A stretch of 64,000 bases of DNA from Microvirga sp. TS319 (GTDB lineage Bacteria > Pseudomonadota > Alphaproteobacteria > Rhizobiales > Beijerinckiaceae): positions 355,501 through 419,500 of the forward strand of contig NZ_JBGGGT010000001.1 of assembly GCF_041276405.1 (NCBI RefSeq), read 5' to 3'. A model generated the notes under the pieces. The model was given only the letters and a program-made list of their open reading frames with translations. It did not search any database and had not been told where the DNA came from. Made by a program: the position numbers and the translations under genes. Within the stretch, counting starts at the first letter, position 1. Each line of letters begins with the position of its first letter. Below, piece by piece: positions 25,521 to 33,206 of this stretch.

Positions 25521-26252
25521 TTACTGCGAGGCTTCCTGATGAGTTCCGCTCTCCTCCGGCAGGACCACGATTCCCGAATGCGGCTCGACCCACGCCACCT
25601 GATCGATCACCGCCTGCACCCCAGGCACGTTCTCGGCCACGACCTTGGCGGCATGGCGCATGCGTTCATCGAAGATTGCGCCCGTTAGGGTCACCACGCC
25701 ATTCTCGACATGCACCCGGATGAACCTGCCGCCCCAGCTCTGTTTGTCGAGCTCCGCCAGCACGGCTTTGCGGATCTGATCATCGGCAATAGTGGCAGGG
25801 GAGGCCGTGGGCAGGGCTCGCGCGAGCGCCCGCAACACGTCGGAGCGGGCCACGATCCCGACCACCTTGCCGTTGTCGAGCACCGGCAGCCGCTTGATCT
25901 GGTGGCGGCTCATCGCCGTGACGACCTCTTCGAGCGGCGCATCCCGGCGTGTCGTCACGGGATCCGTCGACATCACCTGCTCGACCCTGCGGCCGTGGGT
26001 CCGCACGTATTCATCGGCCAGCTTGCCCGGACCGACGAGGAATTCGAGCCATGAGGACCGCTTACGCTCGGTGCCGAGCTCCCCTCTGCGCAGAAGGTCG
26101 CCTTCGCTGATCATCCCGGCCAGGGTGCCGTCCCGCGTCGTAACGGGAAGGCCGCTGATCCGCTCCGCCAGCATGAGCTGCGCCGCTTCGGCGATGGTGG
26201 CGGACGGCTCGACGCTGATCACCGGTGTGGTCATGACATCTGCGACAATCAC
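25521..26252 (-). CDS. CBS-pair plus BON domain protein (GTG start)
   Basis: This 243-aa protein has two CBS motifs (VADVMTTPVISVEPSATIAE with LMLAERISGLPV; VEQVMSTDPVTTRRDAPLEE with RHQIKRLPVLDNGKVVGIVA) followed by a BON domain (AVLAELDKQSWGGRFIRVHV, then ENGVVTLTGAIFDE and VPGVQAVIDQV). CBS pairs bind adenosine nucleotides, and BON domains bind lipids or membranes, so it may sense energy state at the cell surface. The start codon is GTG with AGGAGG six bases before it. The GTG overlaps the stop of a tiny upstream reading frame, which may couple translation. Confidence 0.88.
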   Translation of the reverse strand: MIVADVMTTPVISVEPSATIAEAAQLMLAERISGLPVTTRDGTLAGMISEGDLLRRGELGTERKRSSWLEFLVGPGKLADEYVRTHGRRVEQVMSTDPVTTRRDAPLEEVVTAMSRHQIKRLPVLDNGKVVGIVARSDVLRALARALPTASPATIADDQIRKAVLAELDKQSWGGRFIRVHVENGVVTLTGAIFDERMRHAAKVVAENVPGVQAVIDQVAWVEPHSGIVVLPEESGTHQEASQ

Positions 26253-26365
26253 GAGATCCTCCTGACGATGTGGTCACGAGCAGAAAGAAAGCGGGCGTGG
26301 GTCCCAGTGACGAGGGCGACATGCCCATCCATGCGAAAGTCCGCGAAGGAATCGAAACGGGCCAT
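26249..26365 (-). pseudogene. 38-codon remnant of a short-chain dehydrogenase N-terminus
   Basis: A short frame, MARFDSFADFRMDGHVALVT and then GTHARFLSARDHIVRRIS, begins like an SDR (F-x-DG-x-VALVTG) and then diverges. It has a good ribosome binding site (AAAGGAGATTCCG) and its TGA overlaps the GTG of the CBS-BON gene by two bases. A full SDR gene lies directly upstream on the same strand. It may be the remains of a second SDR gene, now acting only as a leader. Confidence 0.45.
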
Positions 26366-26411
26366 CGGAATCTCCTTTCATCCTGCGGGACGCTCCAGCC
26401 CTTCTGAAATG

Positions 26412-27179
26412 TCAGTCCAGCTCCTGGATACCCCCACCTGAGACGGTGAGGACTTGGCCACTGATCCAGGACGCGGCTGGTGAGCACAGGAACAGGGCGG
26501 CGTTGGCGATGTCCTCGGGCCGGCCGAGGCGTCCGAGCGGAGTATGCCGCAGCATCGCCTTCTCGACCTCGGGCGTCAGCACACTGGCCAGCGCGTCCGT
26601 GCGGATCGCGCCCGGCGCGATCGCATTGACCCGGATGCCTTGCGGTCCGAGGTCGAAAGCCATGTTTCGGGTGAGGTGGTTCACTGCCGCCTTGGAGGAG
26701 CCGTAGGAGGTCATCCGCATATTCCTGTTCTCACCGGCCATGGACGAGATGTTGAGAATCGCGCCATGGCCTTTCGAGGCCATGTGAGGCGCAGCCAGTT
26801 GCGACAGGCGAAAGAGCGAGAACAGGTTGAGCTCGAAGGCCCCGCGGAAATCCGCCATCGGCATGTCGAAGGGCTTGGGGCCGCCGCCACCGGCATTGTT
26901 GACCAGGATCGTGAGTGCGCCGAAGCCGTCGACGGTTGCCTGGAGCGCAGTCTGAAGGTCGGCCTCCCGCGTGACGTTGCAGCCGATCCCCACAGCCCGG
27001 CCGCCTGTGCGTACGACCTCGGCGGCGACTGCCTCAGCGGTCTCCGCCTTGAGGTCGCTGACCACCACGGCCGCGCCGGCCTCGGCGAAGATCTGGGCAA
27101 TGGCCTGGCCGATACCGGCGCCTGCTCCCGTTACCAGAGCCACTTCATGATCGAGACGGAACTGCCCGGGATCGTACAT
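26412..27179 (-). CDS. Short-chain dehydrogenase/reductase (SDR)
   Basis: This 255-aa oxidoreductase has the classical SDR features: VALVTGAGAGIGQAIAQIFA (GxxxGIG nucleotide site), LVNNAGGGGPKPF (NNAG), catalytic Ser in ILNISSMAG, and YGSSKAAVNHL (YxxxK). The C-terminal end SGQVLTVSGGGIQELD is typical of FabG/7-alpha-hydroxysteroid dehydrogenase-like enzymes using NAD(P)H. Substrate cannot be told. The ATG is the first codon of the conserved frame. The adjacent downstream genes are an SDR remnant and the CBS-BON gene. Confidence 0.92.
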   Translation of the reverse strand: MYDPGQFRLDHEVALVTGAGAGIGQAIAQIFAEAGAAVVVSDLKAETAEAVAAEVVRTGGRAVGIGCNVTREADLQTALQATVDGFGALTILVNNAGGGGPKPFDMPMADFRGAFELNLFSLFRLSQLAAPHMASKGHGAILNISSMAGENRNMRMTSYGSSKAAVNHLTRNMAFDLGPQGIRVNAIAPGAIRTDALASVLTPEVEKAMLRHTPLGRLGRPEDIANAALFLCSPAASWISGQVLTVSGGGIQELD

Positions 27180-27328
27180 GCCAATGCTCCGTCAGAGGTC
27201 TGCAGGCGCAGGGTGCCACTCCTCAAAACGTCAGGTCAACGAGAGATTTTACCCACGTCCTCATGGGCATTCCCCTGATACGCCCGCATTCAGGCCACAT
27301 AATCCTGCGATGCTCCCTTCCTGGAATG

Positions 27329-27376
27329 AGCGCATGGGTCTCGCGAAAAACCGGGCCGCTTTTTGCACGATGCGCT
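27329..27376. repeat. Dispersed palindrome, GCGCATCG type
   Basis: It reads AGCGCATGGGTCTCGCGAAA to GCACGATGCGCT. On the opposite strand it matches 3282-3329 closely, including the CGGTTTTTCGCGAGACC part. It lies 45 bases before the serine hydrolase start. Confidence 0.75.
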
Positions 27377-27420
27377 GGGATCATTCGGCTCCGAGGATAC
27401 AGCGTGGAGGACGGTCGGCA

Positions 27421-28746
27421 ATGTTTCTTCCGAAGGGCAAGCGGCATCTGCTCGCCCTTGCCTTGGCAGTCGACGTGAGCGGTCCCGCAAGCACCCTGGC
27501 TCAGCCGGCATGGACGTCACAGACGTCCAATCCGATTGCCCTGGGGTGGATGCAGGGTTCGCCGCCGCCGCCGGACCGGATCATCCGCTTTGCGGATGGC
27601 ACCTATCGTTCGTTTCCACAATGGCGTTGGTCCGTCTGCCATTTTCAGCAGCTGATGCCGACGACACCGGTCTCGCGGGGCCTGGGGGCACCGCGTCCGC
27701 TCGAGAGGGCTGCACGGGCCGACATCGAAACCGTTCGCTTCACCCCGACAGGCGCGACCGAGCCGATGACGTTCATGGAAGCATTCGACCGGAACTTCAC
27801 CGACGGGATCGTCATCCTGCACGAAGGGCGCATCGTCTATGAGCGCTATGCCGGTTGTCTGTCGGAGCAGAACAGACATGCGGCGATGTCGGTCACAAAG
27901 TCGCTCATTGGCCTGCTTTCGGAACTCCTCATTGCCGAGGGCACACTCGACGAAAACCGCCGCGTCGATTCCTATGTTCCCGAGCTTGCGGCGAGTGCCT
28001 TTGGAGATGCGACCGTTCGACAGGTCCTCGACATGACCACAGGCCTCGAATTCAGCGAGGATTATGCCGATCCCTCAGCCGACGTGTGGCGACATGCGAC
28101 GGCGGGCAACCCGCTGCCCAAACCGGCTGATTACTCCGGTCCCCGCAACTACTACGAATACCTGGTCACAGTCCGTCGAAGCGGCGCTCACGGTGCCGCC
28201 TTCGGCTACAAGACCGTGAATACCGACGCTATGGGCTGGATCCTCAGCCGAGTGACCGGCCGGCCGCTCGGCGATTTGCTCGCGGAGCGGATCTGGAGCC
28301 GGATCGGCGCCGATCTCGAAGCCTATTTCACGGTAGATTCCATCGGCACACCATTTGCCGGAGGCGGCTTCAACGGGGGCCTCCGGGACCTTGCACGCAT
28401 CGGCCAGCTATTCCTCGACGGCGGCATGGTCGATGGCACTGCGGTCGTGCCGGAAGCGGCGTTGAACAGCATCAGGCAAGGCGGCAGCAGGAGCGCCTTT
28501 GCAAAGGCTGGTTACTCCCAACTCGCCGGGTGGAGCTACCGCAGCATGTGGTGGGTAACCCACAACAAGAATGGTGCTTTCATGGCGCGTGGCGTGTACG
28601 GCCAGTCCCTCTATGTAGACCCCACCGCCCATGCCGTGATTGCCAGGTTCGCTTCGCATCCGGAAGCGGGCAACGCCGCCAACGACCCGACGACACTGCC
28701 CCTTTATCAAGCCATCGCTGACCGCCTGCTGGGCTCGACTCGTTAG
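27421..28746 (+). CDS. Secreted serine hydrolase of the class C beta-lactamase family
   Basis: This 441-aa protein has an N-terminal signal-like segment (LLALALAVDVSGPASTLAQ) and a beta-lactamase/penicillin-binding-like fold. The nucleophile motif SxxK is SVTK (about residue 157), and GYKTVNTDAMGW stands where YxN is found. PFAGGGFNGGLRDLARIGQL is typical of 6-aminohexanoate-dimer hydrolase-like esterases. It therefore could be an esterase, amidase or cyclic-oligomer hydrolase exported to the periplasm. A palindrome repeat overlaps its stop codon and extends downstream. Confidence 0.87.
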   Translation: MFLPKGKRHLLALALAVDVSGPASTLAQPAWTSQTSNPIALGWMQGSPPPPDRIIRFADGTYRSFPQWRWSVCHFQQLMPTTPVSRGLGAPRPLERAARADIETVRFTPTGATEPMTFMEAFDRNFTDGIVILHEGRIVYERYAGCLSEQNRHAAMSVTKSLIGLLSELLIAEGTLDENRRVDSYVPELAASAFGDATVRQVLDMTTGLEFSEDYADPSADVWRHATAGNPLPKPADYSGPRNYYEYLVTVRRSGAHGAAFGYKTVNTDAMGWILSRVTGRPLGDLLAERIWSRIGADLEAYFTVDSIGTPFAGGGFNGGLRDLARIGQLFLDGGMVDGTAVVPEAALNSIRQGGSRSAFAKAGYSQLAGWSYRSMWWVTHNKNGAFMARGVYGQSLYVDPTAHAVIARFASHPEAGNAANDPTTLPLYQAIADRLLGSTR

Positions 28747-28789
28747 AGCATCGAACGCAAAAGTGGGGGCCGGTTTTGCGTTCGATGCT
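28745..28789. repeat. Dispersed palindrome overlapping the stop codon of the serine hydrolase
   Basis: AGAGCATCGAACGCAAAAGT at the left and TTTTGCGTTCGATGCT at the right pair almost perfectly (16 bp). The first base of the repeat is within the TAG codon. The position between two convergent genes suggests use as a bidirectional terminator. Confidence 0.8.
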
Positions 28790-28796
28790 GTATCCT

Positions 28797-30077
28797 TCAG
28801 CTTCCTTTCGTGCCAAGCCAAGCCAGCGCGCCGACGACCAGCGCCTCGACGCCTGTCTCTAGGGTGGGGTGCAGGACAGGTGCGAATTGCGGGCTGTGAT
28901 TGACCGGCAGGTCGTTCAGTCTCCCCTCAGCCTTCGCCTTGGCATAGGTCGCCGGATCGGTGCCGCCGACGAACCAGAACACCGACGGCACCTGCCATGC
29001 GGTGCCGAAGCAGCCGAAATCCTCGCTGGCCGGCGCAGGCCCGGTGTGTTTCACCCGTTCGGGCGCGAAATAGCCGCGAAACGCCTCGGCGATGCGGTTG
29101 CTTGCCGTCTCGTCGTTGACGTTCAGCGGATAGCGGTCGAGCGGCGTGATCTCCGGCTTGCGCGGGGCGCCCGAGGCTTCGGCCTCGGCATTGACGATCC
29201 GCTCGATCGCCTTGAGCACACGCTTGCGCACTCCGGCATCGAAGGTCCGCACGTTGAGCTTGATGGTCGCATCGTCGGGGATCACGTTCTCCTTCGTGCC
29301 GGCCTGCAGAACGCCAATGGTCACCACCGCCGCCTCGGTGGCGGCGACCTCGCGAGACACGATGGTCTGGAGCCGCAGGACGACGGACGCCGCCATCACG
29401 ACGGGATCGATGCTGGCTTGCGGCATCGACCCATGCGCGCCGCGCCCGAACAGGCGGATCTGCAGGCTGTCGGCCGCCGAGGTGATCGGGCCGGAGCTTC
29501 CGGCGACGAAACCGGCGGGCCCCACCATGACGTGCTGGCCGAGCACGACCTTCGGCATGGGAAAGCGCGTGAGCAGGCCGTCGTCGATCATCGCCTGCGC
29601 CCCTTGCGCGGTTTCCTCGCCCGGCTGGAAGACGGCCATCAGCGTCCCCTTCCAGGCATTGCGCGCCTGCGACAGCAAGGTCGCCGCACCGACCAGCCAG
29701 GTGACATGCAGGTCGTGGCCGCACATGTGCCCGACCGGCACGGGTTGTCCGGCGGCATTGACCGCCGTGACCGTGCTGGCATAGGGCAGGCCCGTGTTCT
29801 CGGCGATGGGCAGCGCATCCATATCGGCGCGCAGCATCACCGTCGGCCCATCGCCGTTGCGGAGCAGGCCCACGACGCCGGTCTTGCCGACCCCGGTCGT
29901 CACGTCATAGCCGGCTTGCGTGAGCCGCTCGGCGGCGATGCCTGCCGTCCGGGTCTCCTGCATCGACAGTTCGGGATGGGCGTGGATGTCCTTGTAGAGC
30001 GCCTCCAGGTCGGGCAGCAGCGTGCCCATGCCGGCCAGAACCGAGGATGCGCCGTTCGGGGTGGTGTGTTCGGACAT
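28797..30077 (-). CDS. M20-family amidohydrolase (hippurate/IAA-amino-acid hydrolase-like)
   Basis: This 426-aa metallopeptidase has the M20D features: VMLRADMDALPIAENTGLPY, VPVGHMCGHDLHVTWLVGAA (metal His and Asp), FQPGEETAQGAQAMIDDGL (Glu pair) and the lid dimerisation domain, ending with SEDFGCFGTAWQVPSVFWFV. Family members remove acyl or aryl groups from amino acids. The ATG at 30077 is chosen because AGGAG lies six bases before it (two ATG codons in tandem). The reading frame is open further upstream through a separate, unrelated membrane-protein fragment. Confidence 0.9.
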   Translation of the reverse strand: MSEHTTPNGASSVLAGMGTLLPDLEALYKDIHAHPELSMQETRTAGIAAERLTQAGYDVTTGVGKTGVVGLLRNGDGPTVMLRADMDALPIAENTGLPYASTVTAVNAAGQPVPVGHMCGHDLHVTWLVGAATLLSQARNAWKGTLMAVFQPGEETAQGAQAMIDDGLLTRFPMPKVVLGQHVMVGPAGFVAGSSGPITSAADSLQIRLFGRGAHGSMPQASIDPVVMAASVVLRLQTIVSREVAATEAAVVTIGVLQAGTKENVIPDDATIKLNVRTFDAGVRKRVLKAIERIVNAEAEASGAPRKPEITPLDRYPLNVNDETASNRIAEAFRGYFAPERVKHTGPAPASEDFGCFGTAWQVPSVFWFVGGTDPATYAKAKAEGRLNDLPVNHSPQFAPVLHPTLETGVEALVVGALAWLGTKGS

Positions 30078-30079
30078 CA

Positions 30080-30326
30080 TTATCTCCTGGTGATGGTACA
30101 TCGCTGGCACTTCAGAGGTCCCATGTGCGTGGGACGTCATCTCTTCGGTTCGGAGCCGCTTTCGAACGAAGTCGAAGATCGCCCGCAGCGTAGCGAGCAC
30201 CGGCACGGCAAGAAGCACCCCTGTGATCCGGCCAAGGGCCCCCTGCCAGGACCCCAGGGGGAACAGGACCCCCAGAAGGACCAGGACCGCCGGAACCTTG
30301 ATGGTCTGCGCCTGGATGCGTGTCAT
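30080..30326 (-). pseudogene. C-terminal remnant of an AI-2E-family transporter, in frame with the M20 gene
   Basis: The frame reads KVPAVLVLLGVLFPLGSWQG and then GVLLAVPVLATLRAIFDFVR, the last membrane segments and tail of AI-2E/PerM-type permeases (G-LLAVP-LA pattern). No stop separates it from the M20 coding sequence, so the long frame would be a fusion; the ribosome binding site and family start of the M20 enzyme make independent initiation much more likely. The rest of the permease is missing. Confidence 0.55.
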
Positions 30327-30554
30327 TCAGCTTCATCGCACGCTCGTTATCCCGGAGTGACGGTTCATCCTGCAGGCCACGAGCCTTTCTTAAAACTGCG
30401 GTTTTATTCCGCCAGCGTGTGCGCCGATACCGGATGTCCAATGGGACAGCAGTGCCGGCCTGGCCCAACCAATATTCCTTTTGCGGCAGTCATGAATGGA
30501 TGCCCGAGCGCCACAACCAAGCCAGACCCTCGCGCGTTAGGACAAGGAACAGAG

Positions 30555-30809
30555 ATGGCCGTGGAGCCACGCGTTCCGATCACCGCTGGGGCTTCCAGCC
30601 CCGGATGGGAAATGGCACGGGCCCTCGCGGGAACAGGAGCGAAGATGTTCGTCTACGTTCCAATCTGCAACGCCGGCACCGCGAGCTCGGCCGCGCCAGT
30701 CACCGAGCCCTATCCCCTGATCCCTGTGGGCTTTCAAGACACGTTGTCGAAGACGCCGACCTGCAGGGGCGCGCCCGCTCGCATCCGGCTCGATGGAGGA
30801 GACGCATGA
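30555..30809 (+). pseudogene. Possible shrunken SDR remnant before ctaG
   Basis: A frame with ITAGASSPGWEMARALAGTG, then AKMFVYVPICNAGTASSAAP and VTE looks like a dehydrogenase N-terminus (TAGASxxGxxMA) followed, after a deletion, by the NAG region. The two SDR landmarks are only about 25 residues apart instead of 80. The frame ends inside the start of ctaG. Function is not expected. Confidence 0.35.
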
Positions 30810-31516
30810 TGGCGGCGCTGGAGGGGACATATTGCGGCCCGGCGCCTCTTCCGGCGGACATCTGGTTGCGCTGGAATCTCGACCCGGCGCTGCTCCTGGT
30901 GCTTGGGCTCCTGGCCCTCGCAGCAGGGCGGAACAGAGCGGGGGCGCTCGCCATGGTCGTGCTGGCAGTCGCCTTCGTGTCGCCGCTCTGCGCGCTCTCG
31001 GCGGCGCTGTTTTCGGCGCGGGTCGTGCACCATGTCCTGCTCGTGGCGGTGGCCGCTCCGCTCCTTGCGCTCGCCTGGCCGGGGCGCAGGCCGAGATCTC
31101 CGGTGGTGCCGCTCCTCGTCGCGACGGTAGTCCTCTGGGCCTGGCACTGGCCTCGGGCCTACGATCTGGCGCTGTCGAACGTGGCGGCCTATTGGGCGAT
31201 GCAGGCGACGCTCCTCGGCTCGGCCCTCGTCTTCTGGCGGGCTGTCATCCATCCGGAACAGGCGCTGGGCGTGGGCCTCCTCGGGGTGTTGGGAGGCTAT
31301 ATGCAGATGGCGCTCCTCGGGGCGCTCCTCACCTTCGCGCCCCGGGCGCTCTATGCAATCCACGCGGTCGCGCCTCTGGACTGGGGCTTCACGCCGCTCG
31401 GCGATCAGCAACTGGGCGGGCTCATCATGTGGGTCCCGGCCGGCCTCCCCTTCGCGGCCTGGGGAGCTGTCGTTGCACGTCGGGGATGGCACACGATGGC
31501 GCAAGGACTCGCATGA
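30806..31516 (+). CDS. ctaG: Cytochrome oxidase assembly factor CtaG (caa3 type)
   Basis: This 236-aa membrane protein has about seven hydrophobic segments and the CtaG (caa3_CtaG) signatures VVHHVLLVAVAAPLLALAWP, LWAWHWPRAYDLAL and DQQLGGLIMWVPAGLPFAAW. CtaG of this type helps copper insertion into heme-copper oxidases. It is the first gene of a plus-strand oxidase locus and its TGA overlaps the ATG of the CopD-like gene. Start: ATG 30806 with GGAGGAGACGC before it; a second ATG follows at 30809. Confidence 0.88.
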   Translation: MMAALEGTYCGPAPLPADIWLRWNLDPALLLVLGLLALAAGRNRAGALAMVVLAVAFVSPLCALSAALFSARVVHHVLLVAVAAPLLALAWPGRRPRSPVVPLLVATVVLWAWHWPRAYDLALSNVAAYWAMQATLLGSALVFWRAVIHPEQALGVGLLGVLGGYMQMALLGALLTFAPRALYAIHAVAPLDWGFTPLGDQQLGGLIMWVPAGLPFAAWGAVVARRGWHTMAQGLA

Positions 31517-32025
31517 TCCCGTGGCTCGACAGCGCGATCCCCTATCTGAAGGCGCTCCATGTTGCAGCCCTGGTGCTCTGGTGCGCGGGACTGTTTGCGC
31601 TGCCCCTGATGCTGGCCCGTCACGACCCGGCGATCGGGCAGGCCGACTACAGCCGGATCAGGCTGGCATCCCATTACGGCTATGTCGGACTGGTCACTCC
31701 CGCCGCCCTAGTCGCCATCGCAGCGGGCACGCTCCTGATTTTCCTGCGAGACGTCTTCGTCGTGTGGATGTTCGCAAAGCTCGTCTTTGTGGCGCTGCTC
31801 ATCGGCTACCATGCCTGGGTCGGCCACACGATCGTCGCCGTGGCCGAAACCGAGGGAGAGCAGCAGACGCCCGAGCCTCTGGTGCCCCTGCTCCTCCTGC
31901 TCCTTCTGGTCCTCGCAATCCTGATCCTGGTCCTGGCCAAGCCTGCGCTGGAGGAGGTTCCGCTGCCGAACTGGCTCATGCAGCCGAGGGGCGGTCAGCT
32001 CCCGTTCGATGTGCCCAGGCGATAG
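31513..32025 (+). CDS. CopD-like membrane protein in the oxidase locus
   Basis: This 170-aa protein has four hydrophobic segments (YLKALHVAALVLWCAGLFAL; VGLVTPAALVAIAAGTLLIF; FVVWMFAKLVFVALLIGYHA; PLLLLLLLVLAILILVLA). The pattern with LKALHVAA and KLVFVALL is similar to CopD/HemJ-like four-helix proteins with heme- or copper-related His residues (H in KALHV and GYHAWVGH). ATGA overlap with ctaG shows coupled translation. A role in copper or heme supply to the adjacent oxidase is a sensible guess. Confidence 0.72.
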   Translation: MIPWLDSAIPYLKALHVAALVLWCAGLFALPLMLARHDPAIGQADYSRIRLASHYGYVGLVTPAALVAIAAGTLLIFLRDVFVVWMFAKLVFVALLIGYHAWVGHTIVAVAETEGEQQTPEPLVPLLLLLLLVLAILILVLAKPALEEVPLPNWLMQPRGGQLPFDVPRR

Positions 32026-32510
32026 TCGAAGACGAGCTTTCCGCCATGCCATCCTGTTGCGCCCACCATAACGACGCAGAAGCCCGACAGCAGGATGCCG
32101 TAAGGCAGCACCGCCGTCTCGTAGCCGTGAAGCCGATAGCCCCAGTTCGCACCCAGAATCGACAGGAGCGCCACCGCAATCGCCGCGTGAGTCCAGGCGG
32201 AAGCCCTTGCGCGGATACCGGGGACCATCAGCAGTTCCATCGTCCCCGAGGCCGCGGCGGCAAGGCCAATGAGGAAGGCCATCCCTGCCGCCCACACGCC
32301 GGCCCGCGCCCAGAACACGTCGCCCGTCCACCAGTAGAACGCATCCGCGCCGAAATTGCAGAAGGTAAGAGCAATAGGGAAGGCCACGGTCATGGCATGG
32401 ATCGGGTGGCCGGCGATCGCGATCGTCGACCTGGTCTCATCGAAGCCGGGTCGCTGAGCGACAGGGTCGACGAGGGTCTCGTCCTTGGTCTGAAATTCAG
32501 TCTCGGACAC
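31995..32510 (-). CDS. DUF2231 membrane protein, opposite strand within the oxidase locus
   Basis: This 171-aa protein has four hydrophobic segments and the DUF2231 entry motif IAGHPIHAMTVAFPIALTF. It is encoded on the minus strand, so its 3' end overlaps the CopD gene by 31 bases and its 5' end overlaps the apparent start of subunit II. The start is GTG 32510 with AGGAG about ten bases before. DUF2231 proteins are poorly understood and are often found near cytochrome or redox genes. The antisense arrangement could affect expression of the oxidase genes. Confidence 0.85.
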   Translation of the reverse strand: MSETEFQTKDETLVDPVAQRPGFDETRSTIAIAGHPIHAMTVAFPIALTFCNFGADAFYWWTGDVFWARAGVWAAGMAFLIGLAAAASGTMELLMVPGIRARASAWTHAAIAVALLSILGANWGYRLHGYETAVLPYGILLSGFCVVMVGATGWHGGKLVFDYRLGTSNGS

Positions 32511-33206
32511 GGGCGGCGGCTCCTGCAGGGTCTGGTCGGGTGCCTAACGCCCATTGCTCTGGCTGGTTGCCAGGAGCCTCTCTCGACCGTCGATCCGGCG
32601 GGACCCGCCGCCGACACCATCGCCACCTTGTGGTGGATCATGCTGACCGGGGCGGCAGCGATCTTCCTGCTCGTCATGACCCTGCTTGTGCTGGCGCTCC
32701 GAAGCGGCGAAGGGCCGTCCGGGTCTGAGGCGGATATTTGGCGCGAGCGGGTCTGGATCCACGGTCTTGGTCTTGGCTTCTCGCTCGCGATCTTGGCTGC
32801 CCTGACCGTCTACGGGCTCTCTATCGGCGAGCAGCTCCTGCCTCGACCGGGACCGGAGGTCGTGACCGTCCGCGCAGAAGGGCGGCAGTGGACATGGTCC
32901 TTCGGCTACGCCGATGCGCCGGGGCGCGCGACCGAGGGTCTCCTCCACATCCCGGCCGGGCAGCCAGTGAACGTGGAGATCACCAGCGCCGACGTCATCC
33001 ACAGCTTCTGGGTGCCGCGGCTCGCAGGAAAGCTCGACGCGATCCCGGGCCATGTGAACGTTCTACGCATCGAGGCGGACGCCCCGGGCGACTACGCGGG
33101 CGTCAGCGCCGAGTTCAACGGCCAGGGCTACACCAAGCACCGCTTCACCGTGCGGGCGCATGACAGCGCCGCCTGGAACGCCTTTCTCCGCGGAGAGACC
33201 CGATGA
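32397..33206 (+). CDS. Heme-copper oxidase subunit II without a CuA site
   Basis: The product has a lipoprotein-like signal (GCLTPIALAGC), two membrane segments (IMLTGAAAIFLLVMTLLVLA; GFSLAILAALTVYGLSIGEQ) and a cupredoxin domain with EGRQWTWSFGY and VIHSFWVPRLAGKLDAIPG. Where CuA subunits have CxExCGxxHxxM, this protein reads SAEFNGQGYTKHRF: both Cys are gone, as in quinol oxidase subunit II (CyoA). Start is uncertain: ATG 32397 overlaps the opposite-strand gene and gives an over-long leader; a CTG at 32490 would give a clean lipoprotein signal. ATGA overlap with the next gene. Confidence 0.85.
   Translation: MDRVAGDRDRRPGLIEAGSLSDRVDEGLVLGLKFSLGHGRRLLQGLVGCLTPIALAGCQEPLSTVDPAGPAADTIATLWWIMLTGAAAIFLLVMTLLVLALRSGEGPSGSEADIWRERVWIHGLGLGFSLAILAALTVYGLSIGEQLLPRPGPEVVTVRAEGRQWTWSFGYADAPGRATEGLLHIPAGQPVNVEITSADVIHSFWVPRLAGKLDAIPGHVNVLRIEADAPGDYAGVSAEFNGQGYTKHRFTVRAHDSAAWNAFLRGETR

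Noticed and set aside
28869..30809. 646-aa plus-strand frame over the M20 gene
   Set aside because: Antisense of the M20 gene with Arg/His/Gly-rich composition; only its last part (30555-30809) may hold an SDR remnant.
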